This document shows, piece after piece, positions 56,680-64,000 of a DNA stretch of 64,000 bases (its first letter is position 1; each line of letters begins with the position of its first letter). The DNA is taken from the NCBI GenBank assembly GCA_019279435.1, contig JAAALK010000081.1, forward strand, positions 54,055,318 through 54,119,317. The letters are read 5' to 3'. A model generated the notes under the pieces. It did no database searches and was not told the origin of the DNA. It saw nothing but the letters and a program-made list of their open reading frames with translations. Source of the stretch: Zizania palustris. Taxonomy: Eukaryota; Streptophyta; Magnoliopsida; Poales; Poaceae. A program made the position numbers and the translations under genes.

Positions 56680-57935
56680 GCTGCTGGCGCTAAGTTTACA
56701 TCGACACGGACGCAAGCAACAAGCCATGAATCCTAAGTTTTTTTTTCAAGTTACAGATTTAATCGGCTGTTTTAAAATTTACAAAATAGCATCCAAACGC
56801 TTCTAGAGGGAAGGTTTAAAAACCACTCCCCTCAATTTCCAACGATTCATTTTGCGCATAGACGATAGGATGTTTTTAAAAAACGCCCGCTCGACAGGTG
56901 GCGATTGCAAGATATTTTTGTAAATTTTGAAAAAGAAAGCATACTTGTGTAAATTGAAATATATAAATAAATATTGTAGCCATTTCAAGCAGGCCACAAT
57001 TTTAGGCTCTGGGCCCAAAAGCCCAAGCAGCCATCATCGTGCATGGTTGTCGCGTCGGCCGTGCGGCCAGCCCTCGGTTCTCTTCTCTAGACCTCGGTGG
57101 CTCTGCGCTATGAGCTGCCAATCCCCGATGCGCCCTCACCACCCGAGCAGGTCCAGCACTCCGGTGCTGCCCCGTCACTGACACGACTACGTGGTGCCGA
57201 AGACGGCCCTTCCCGGACTCCCTCCGGATCACGGTTGTTGTGGTAATAATCCAGCTCTCTCAAGGAAAACAACATTTTTTTGATACAAATTTGAAAGCAG
57301 TTTGAACTTATTTTTTTATTTTTAATATAAATTAGATAACAGAATTTAAGATGTCTTAATTGATCTAACATTATTATTGTTTGTATTGCATTACACAATT
57401 TCATGAGATAGCTACGCGGTTGCTGGTTATTTTATGAGATGAATTATCTAATATATTTTCAGTTATTTAATTGTATCAATGTTGATTATTTCCTATTTAT
57501 ATATAAGCATGAAATATTATAATAATAAAAATTATGTTAGTTATAAAAAATAATCAGCTCACAATAGTTTTTTCACAGCAACTTTAACCAAATTACTTTC
57601 AACTTTTCCACAGTAGACAATTCGTAATAGCTTTTTTCCAGCATGCAGCTCACAGTTGTTTTTTCACAGCTTATAGCGGAACCAAACACACCCTCAATTT
57701 GTACTCGTTAGATGTAGTGGATGAATTTTCATTTAAAAATCATTCTTTGCTAGATTTAAATATAAATATAGCAAGTGGAAAGGTACTTAAGCTGTTCTTA
57801 AAACTTATCGCCTATATCTCACATATAAGGAATGAACCAAAAAGATTTCATCCCTATACAACTTCGGTCTCGGGCAGCTTCCCTAAAACTCATTCCTTAT
57901 ATATTTTAATCCCCTTTTTTATTTAAAATAATATT
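56680..57935. other. Unassigned AT-rich sequence with a possible MITE end
   Basis: No gene is supported. The end of a degenerate hAT-type MITE may lie at 57,676-57,695 (GCGGAACCAAACACACCCTC), with CACAGC and AGCTCACA motifs upstream, but no partner terminus was located. A GC-rich island at 57,000-57,230 has only short frames. Confidence 0.4.
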
Positions 57936-58430
57936 TGTTGGCGTAAAAGATTACGCTAACAGGTTCTCGAATGTTAAGAACTAACAAACATGAAGTTTGT
58001 GTTGAGAACTATTCCAAGCCTTCGAATAGGATAATAGCTTGAAGTAGTTCGAAAGTATGTATTGAATAGCTGAGTATTCGATGCCTCTTACAGGGTAAGA
58101 ATTAGGATATTTATAGGCAAAAAGTCTTAAGAAAAAGACCTATATACCCCTCAATTACAACCGACATAGTGGAAACTATTCAGTACCACGAATAGGGCTA
58201 AAATAGTAAAATCTATCCGGAGAAGGTAGATAAGGCAGACGTCTTATCAGTTTGGCTGTTTTCCACTGCAGCTTCGGGGCCTTCGGAGGATGCCTTCGAA
58301 TCATAAGCCGAAGCATCCTTTGGCTTAGAAACTTCATCACCTTCGGAGGTGAGCGCAAGCTTTGATGCTGGTAAGTTATCTTCGACTGTCAATCTCTAAA
58401 GCCCTGAGGATGAATTATTTTCCCCCAACA
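57936..58430 (-). repeat. Tat-type gypsy 3' LTR (495 bp)
   Basis: It is bounded by TGTTGGCG and CCCCAACA on the plus strand; on the minus strand it starts TGTTGGGGGAAAATAATTC. The polypurine tract GAGGGGCTAC (minus strand) lies immediately upstream at 58,431-58,440. The five bases beyond its outer edge are ATATT (57,931-57,935). The 5' LTR is outside the window. Confidence 0.8.
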
Positions 58431-58440
58431 GTAGCCCCTC
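58431..58440 (-). promoter_or_regulatory. Polypurine tract of the Tat-type gypsy element
   Basis: GAGGGGCTAC on the minus strand directly abuts the 3' LTR. It is the expected plus-strand primer site and confirms the minus orientation shown by the integrase at 63,536-64,000. Confidence 0.7.
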
Positions 58441-58824
58441 GAATACGCTTCTTCGATTTAACTTGTATGGTAGGAAAGCAGTATGCGCAAGGAATATTTT
58501 CATATTTAGGGACTTAGAGAAATTTGAAGGTGTTATAGTTATCCGAAGGGTATTAAACATCGAAGTATTCCCGATGAAAGATTCGAACTGGGACCACTGT
58601 GTGAACACTTCGTGGGAAAAGGAACCGTTACGGAGGCGGAACGTCATGGAAAACCGTCAAATTTGAACCGTTACCCTTCAAGTAGTCGTTATGCTCCTGA
58701 AAAAGGTAATAGTCAAAATTTTACCGGGGGTTCACACCTTTTCACTTCCTGGTCCCACCCGTCAGCGGCAGAAGTCGAACCTGCAGTGTGAACACGATTG
58801 AAGCACAACAGCTAGCAGGAAGGC

Positions 58825-58830
58825 TATAAA
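58825..58830 (+). promoter_or_regulatory. TATA box of the antisense gene in the gypsy element
   Basis: TATAAA in the context AGGCTATAAAGGGGGG, 102 bases before the ATG at 58,932, on the strand opposite to the retroelement's own genes. Confidence 0.6.
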
Positions 58831-58931
58831 GGGGGGTCGAAGTGTACCAAAAATTTTTACAGAACCTGTCTTTCGGAGCTCACTTTCTTCAACCTCCAAA
58901 TCTCCCCTCAATCTTCCTGAGCGATCGACTC

Positions 58932-61900
58932 ATGGTGAGGACCAGCACCACCGTGCCAGCGGCAGAAAGCACTTTGGCGCAGAGGCAAGCTTGGGCGGCA
59001 TCGGCAGCGGCGGCCATGGCGGGGGCTCCAGGAGGTTCTTGGCCCAAAAATCCTTGGGAGCTCCGCCCTCCATCCAAGAAGCAGATCCTGCAAAGCTTCC
59101 TCATCGGCCTAATCCACAAGCACTACGGAATCCATTGAAGAGGTAGTGAACGGGAAGCTGGGCACCGGAATGAGGACTCGGGTCCCTTTAACAGAGTCGA
59201 CTCCAAGGCCGCGAAGCGAAGAAGTAGTAGTCTTCGAAGCATTCTTCGAAGCTGGTCTTGGGCTCCCTGCCATCAGCTTTTTGTCAGAGGTATTGGAAAT
59301 GTTTCACATTACCTTGCCTCAATTGTCCCCCAACACCATCGCAAGGCTGGCGATCTTCGAGTGGGCGCTTCGGGCTGAAGGATGCGATGGACGATCGGAG
59401 ATCTTTGCCGCTACCCACGAAGCCATCTACCAACCAAAGACACAAGATGGCCCCGGAGACACCAAGGTGTTAACAGCCTTCGGAAGCGTCAACTTCCAGC
59501 TACGGAAGAAGCATGCTCAACATTTCCCTGCGAAGGCCATCAACGACCAGTGGTACACCAACTGGATCCTCCGGTGGTTTTACGTCTAGTTCGGAGAAGA
59601 CTCCAGCTTCACAGGGCCTCTCCAAGAAATTTGGTTCTGGAAGGAGGCCGAAGTCATTCCGAACTCAAGCCTGCTCTCAACGCGGCTTGGGTTACTCTCT
59701 TCGATAGCCAGCCGCATGAGCATGCGGGATCTAGCGGAAGAATTCATCGCCCTCCGAATCCCGCCTCTCGGAGTCAACTGGCCGATAGCGTTCCAAAACG
59801 CTTCGGAGGGAGAGCTTCGAAGTCTAGGTAATCCTTCGAACTTCCTATAGTAATGTATTAGGAAATAAATAACATACTTATAATATGCTACCTTTTTTCA
59901 GCGGCCCCTTTGGCGCTAGCTCCGGAGCAGATAGCGAGAGCCACCGAACGGGTGCTTGGAGCCCCTACAGTGGCAGAGAGGCAGAAAAGAATAAAATTGG
60001 TGGGAAGCTGGGAACGCTTCAACAGAGTGTGGAGAGCCCTCGAAATGGTGCCCCCACCTCTGCTAGACTTCGACCCGACCAGAGCGGCCCCTCGGAAAAG
60101 GAAAGACGCCGCCGAGCCTTCGAAGAAACTCGTCAAGACCCCAATCAAGAAGGGGAAGAAAATGGCAATACCTCCTCCTCAGCCGACTCCGGTGTCCTCT
60201 GCTTCATCCGTGGGCATTTGGAGCTCATCTTCGGAAGACTCCGGAAACAAGGGCTCCGAAAACAAGGGCTCTGATGTTCAAATAGGAAAGGTCCTTGAAA
60301 ATTATCTTCTCGATGACAGTGAAGATGAAGCCATGGATGCAGTTGGAGTTCCTGCTCGAGAGACTACAGAGGCAGATACAGCGCGCTCTCCTGAGCCCGT
60401 CGCCACAAGTTCGGAGCTGGAGACGGTTATCCCCAACTCACCCATGGCTGGGGTGATAGTACCGGAGGTCGAGCCGCCTGTAGCAGCTACACCGGAGAGG
60501 ACTTCGGGGGATGACCTCGATGAGTATCTCCGGATGTACGAGGTCTTGGAGGACCCTGCAATTTTACCTCAAGGCACCAACGAAGGTACACTTCGAAGCC
60601 TTTGCCTTTACCATCCCTATAATAGTTATTACCCACAAATATTCATCAAGTACCTTAATGTTGTAGGTGCGTCGAGGAGTAGCGTAGCTCCGGTCACAGA
60701 TGGAGCTCCAGCTTCTCTCGGAGTTGAGGCTCCGATGGACATAGTAGCTCCGATGACTGGAGCCATCTCGGGCGAAGCGGTTCCGGCCGAGGGGGCATCG
60801 GTCGAAGGAGGATCTACCTCCGCCGGAGTCGCTCCTCCGGTTTTCGTGCCAGGGAGGCGAAAGAGCATGATGAGCCTTGGACTCCTCCCTGCCTCAACGA
60901 TGACACCTTCCTCCAATGATCCTTCAGCAACTAACTCGGAGGAGGAGGCGACCGCGGATGATCACTAGGCTTTGTCCTGGCTCCCTTTGTTGGCTCCCTT
61001 TGTTGGCTCCCTTCTTGGAGCAACGAACGGGCCTCCGGGCGCTTCTGGAGCCCTTGGCGGAGAAGGGCCAAGAAGTCGTAAACTCCGACTTGGTCTCCGT
61101 CTTGAGCAAGGCCAGAGCCCCGGAGCTCAATCTAGCCCTCGAAAGGGCTGCCCTTAACGTATGCAACATACCACAAGTGCATTCAATTAATAAATGGAAT
61201 TACTTAGTACTTACTTGCTCTTTTTTGCAGCAATTTGTCCTTGCTAGAGCGGCAGCGAATTTCAATGAAGTCGAAACTAATCAGCTCAAGAGGAAGGTTA
61301 CTACCCTATAGTCTGCACTTAAGAGCTCCGAAGATAAATCATTTCGACTGGAGGAGGAGCTCCTTGAAGAACAGAGGGCTAAGGCCTCCACCGACGAAGC
61401 ACTCCGTATCGAGCGGCAGAGCAGCACTACACTCCAAACTTCGGCCCAAGAGGCCGAAGCCGAATGTGTGGTGCTCCGAGCGAAGGTGGAGAAGCTCCGG
61501 CAAGCGGTAGCCACTTCAAGCGCGCAGCTTGTAGAACTCCAAGACTCACTTCAGCAAGCCATGGCTCAGAAAAGCGCTCTGCTATCCAAGATGGCCAAAG
61601 TGTCTACTGCTGCTGAGATGGAGGTGGCAGAAGCGAAGAATGATGAAATAGCCGAGCGTACCTTGGATGCCCTTTAGGGTACCTTGGAATACTTCGACAC
61701 CATTTTCCCTTCATCTTCGACTGTGGCAAGCGAGCCCCTCGACCGAAAGCTGAAAATGATTCAAGTGGCGATGAAGCTGATGATGGGCTTCGGCGTCTGG
61801 TATGGAGAGATCTCCGGACAAGTTGCTGGAATTGGAGTCCTCCGTCATCTCGAAGCTCTTGGGATTTCAGTTGCTCTGGTTGGGGGTTCGACGCTAGCAG

Positions 61901-62058
61901 GCTTTGCCGATGAGGGCTTGTTGCATCCTTCGCAGGATGTAGCTTCTGCTTGGGAAGCTTTCCGGTCGATTTGGAAAACAAACCACAAGGCTGCAGCAAA
62001 ACTTGGATCGATGAGGCTCACCGGCAAAAGCAAGCGTAAACAAGGCCTCCGCTTCTAG
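58932..62058 (+). pseudogene. Antisense spliced gene of the Tat-type gypsy element (Transposase_28-like, coiled coil)
   Basis: A plus-strand gene between the gypsy 3' LTR and pol, opposite to pol. It starts at MVRTSTTVPAAES. Near 59,113-59,146 the frame shifts to the block VVFEAFFEAGLGLPAISFL, typical of the plant 'putative gypsy-type transposon' domain. GT-AG introns lie at 59,828-59,901, 60,586-60,666 and 61,159-61,230. The middle is Pro/Ser/Glu-rich with a basic patch (PRKRKD); the end (61,231-61,680) is a long heptad coiled coil, then a conserved tail to 62,058. Breaks: TAG at 59,587, 60,966, 61,309 and 61,675, and a 13-base triplication at 60,978-61,016. Such genes are known in Tat elements; their function is not established. 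Confidence 0.72.
60978..61016 (+). repeat. 13-base unit repeated three times in the antisense gene
   Basis: TGGCTCCCTTTGT occurs twice and then as TGGCTCCCTTCTT without spacing. A change of one unit shifts the frame. The downstream frame agrees with the upstream one only if one unit is discounted, so this probably broke the gene. Confidence 0.85.
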
Positions 62059-62216
62059 GTTCACCAGCTCCGACGCCTCCTGCTCCGCCAACCGACCCGC
62101 AGGTCTAGTCTTATAGGGCGCTTAAGCATGTACAAGAAATCTTGTAAAGCCCCTTACACTAATGAATGAAAAGTTTATAAACGAGGAACTTGTTTGGATG
62201 TTTATTCTTTTAGGTT

Positions 62217-62678
62217 TTGACATGCACTTCGGAGCTTGACTTCGAGGTGTTGGAACATAACAAGGGGCTCCTTCGGCAGTGGTCTGTCCTCGAAAGCTTA
62301 AGGCCTTATCGACGCTCGTGCTTCTCTGTTCCTCGTGGAGATCAAGGAGAGATAGCTCCCGAAGTACACCGCGAAGTCTTGGCTTATATCAAAGAAGAGG
62401 AAAAGGAAGAAGCATATTCGCCTTCCGAGTACGTAAACTGGTCTGACTCGGAGTACCAAGCCGAGGATCTCACGGAGGCTAGCTCCGAAAGGCTTCTGTC
62501 TTGGGCTGAACTTCAAGAGGAGCAGAAAAAACTGCGAGCTTCGAAGAAGAGAAGCACTCGGACTAAGAAGAAGGTTCCGAAGGCTTCGAGCTCCGAGGGT
62601 CGAAGTGGTCTTAGAAGTAGCTCTAGAGGTCAGAGGGGTCTCCGTTTTTATCTAGGCTTAGACCAAAACTTCTCTTGA
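62217..62678 (+). pseudogene. Acidic-basic frame following the antisense gene, possible last exon
   Basis: An open frame of about 150 codons follows an acceptor-like TTCTTTTAG at 62,205-62,213. It is rich in Glu and Ser (KEEEKEEAYSPSEYVNWSD), then basic (LRASKKRSTRTKKKVPKASS). It shares the codon style and TTCGAAG-rich composition of the antisense gene. It could be a further exon or a separate frame. No domain was recognised. Confidence 0.4.
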
Positions 62679-62984
62679 TATAAAATATGATTATCCAATT
62701 AATATGAATTGCTTCGAAAGCATCTTTCGTTGTTCCTTACTCCACTGCCCCTCCTTGTGGGTGGGGGACCGCACGCGCTGCGATAGGGTCCATCGGACTC
62801 AATGACTTACATAACAATCTCATGCTTCACACAACACTTGGTAATCATATTTTACTCTTTCGTAGAGTTTTTCGAACTATACGTTCGTATTGTGATGTTT
62901 ATAAATTTCGGAGCAAAGTTTGTACTTGTATACTCCCATAGCAGTCGCTTAGGACTTTAAAAGTGTTTCATTGGTCGGAGCCTT

Positions 62985-63345
62985 GAAACCTTATTGCTTG
63001 GTCACCTTCGACTCTTTTACAGATGCTTCGAACCCGGTGGCCGGGAATCTGTTCTTTTAAAGTCCTTATACTCTTCTACAGATCCTAACAAGCCAGAGCT
63101 TGGAATCCGTAGGTTGGCCACCTACGGCTCTTTTATAGATGCTTCAAACCCGGAGGAAGGAAATCTATTCTTTTAAAGTCCTTAGACTCTTCTATGGATC
63201 CTAACAAGCCGGAGCTTGGAATCCGTAGGCTGGCCACCTACAGCTCTTTTACAGATGCTTCGAACCTGGAGGGCGGAAATCTGTTCTTTTAAAGTCCTTA
63301 GACTCTTCTACGGATCCTAACAAGCCAGAGCTTGGAACCCGTGGG
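62985..63345. repeat. 116-bp tandem array in the gypsy 3' region
   Basis: Three clear units with a 116-base period: GATGCTTCGAACC-like motifs at 63,022, 63,138 and 63,254, and GATCCTAACAAGCC at 63,081, 63,197 and 63,313. A degenerate fourth continues to about 63,430. It lies between the end of pol (minus) and the antisense gene (plus). Tandem arrays in this part of Tat elements are known. Confidence 0.88.
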
Positions 63346-63535
63346 CTGGCAACGGAATCCTTGAACCAATGGTTCGAAGGCCGTTGTCCGAGTTCTTTGA
63401 AAGATGCTTGACTCCGCAAGCATCTCCATTCTCCTGATGCGTCCATCAGGAGTAAGGGATATTTGAAGAGTAAACAAAATTCGAACCTCCATCTTTATTT
63501 AGAAAGGTACTTTTACAATTGATTACAAGGAGCCC

Positions 63536-64000
63536 CTAAGCGTAGTAATGCTTAAGGTGCTCCGTATGCCATGCATGCTTCAACTCTTCCCCTTCTAAAT
63601 TAACTAATTTAAATGAACCGGGGTGCCCTGAGCGTAGGATAATATATGGTCCTTCCCATTTATTTCCTAGCTTCCCCGGAGCTATTACACTTTGCAATAC
63701 CAAATGACCTGGTTTAAGCTCGCTCAATTTTATCTTCGGGTCATACCATGTCTTTGTTTGGTCTTGGTACTTCGTCAGAATGGCGACAACTCGAAGCCTT
63801 GTTTCTTCTGACAAGTCTAGCGAAGTGCTTCTGTCGTCTTCATTTCTAGGTTCTACTACGCGAAGGGATCCACCCTTGAGCTCCGTAGGAGTCATGGCCT
63901 CATCTCCGAATAGCACCCTGAATGGGGTGAAGCCTGTGGACCTGGCTTGCGTGGTCCGAATGGACCATAGAATCTTAGGAAGTTCTTCGGTCCACAGCCC
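63536..64000 (-). CDS. pol: Ty3/gypsy integrase, C-terminal end (partial, runs off the window)
   Basis: The minus strand reads an open frame from the window edge (GLWTEELPKILWSIRTTQ, then GFTPFRVLFGDEAMTP) to a stop at 63,536. The middle holds the GPY/F-type C-terminal module (KLSELKPGHLVLQ, GKLGNKWEGPYIIL, SFKLVNLEGEEL) and ends HAWHTEHLKHYYA. This is the end of gypsy Pol, after the DDE core; the module contacts DNA or chromatin in related integrases. No stop or shift interrupts the 155 codons seen, in contrast to the antisense gene, so this element may be younger than the copia nest. The rest of pol lies to the right of the window. Confidence 0.9.
   Translation of the reverse strand, partial: GLWTEELPKILWSIRTTQARSTGFTPFRVLFGDEAMTPTELKGGSLRVVEPRNEDDRSTSLDLSEETRLRVVAILTKYQDQTKTWYDPKIKLSELKPGHLVLQSVIAPGKLGNKWEGPYIILRSGHPGSFKLVNLEGEELKHAWHTEHLKHYYA

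Noticed and set aside
57540..57695. Complete hAT-type MITE
   Set aside because: Only one terminus-like sequence (ACCAAACACACCCTC) is visible; no partner terminus or target duplication found.
1..64000. A new multi-gene biological system or host gene cluster
   Set aside because: All recognisable coding sequence belongs to retrotransposons or DNA transposons; the unassigned stretches show no credible conserved gene.

Overview
The window is plant nuclear DNA, almost certainly from a grass. The evidence is long-LTR Ty1/copia elements of the SIRE/Maximus type, En/Spm-like CACTA transposons, a Tat-type Ty3/gypsy element with an antisense gene, a Tourist-like MITE, GT-AG introns and a low-GC AT-rich background. 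I found no ordinary host gene that I can support. Nearly everything is nested and repeatedly duplicated transposable-element sequence, and almost every coding region is broken.

The oldest layer in 1-52,224 is one copia element (element B, plus strand). Its gag is cut three times: by CACTA-1 (right end at 4,002, 19,821 and 34,482), by CACTA-2 (20,275-26,624 and 34,936-41,284; left part only at 4,456-8,640) and by a solo copia LTR (26,864-29,770 and 41,524-44,431). Its protease, integrase, reverse transcriptase and RNase H follow at 45,811-48,981, and its 3' LTR is 50,018-52,224. CACTA-1 itself carries the 5' LTR and leader of a minus-strand gypsy element (9,955-11,561) and an internally deleted copia element (element A, 13,522-18,718, perfect CCATT target duplication).

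This nest was then copied. Reading left to right, the window follows one ancestral order but jumps backwards three times. 1-8,640 repeats 15,820-24,460. 8,641-9,954 repeats 12,565-13,878. 16,489-31,149 is repeated head to tail as 31,150-45,810, with a 14.66 kb period. Copies differ by only scattered single bases, so the duplications are far younger than element A, whose two LTRs differ at about 4% of sites. A collapsed or chimeric assembly is the main alternative.

To the right, 52,225-53,246 is unassigned. 53,247-55,401 is a short CACTA element (CACTA-3, TCA target duplication) holding a small spliced reading frame. 55,627-56,679 is the C-terminal end of a hAT transposase gene with one terminal repeat. 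56,680-57,935 is unassigned AT-rich DNA. 57,936 to the window end is the 3' part of a minus-strand Tat-type gypsy element: 3' LTR (57,936-58,430), polypurine tract, an antisense spliced gene on the plus strand with its own TATA box (58,825-62,678), a 116-bp tandem array, and the C-terminal end of integrase at 63,536-64,000 (minus).

No cooperative gene system is present. The main interest is structural: the order of insertions, the junctions of the serial duplications, a chimeric CACTA transposase made by one junction, and the antisense gene of the gypsy element.
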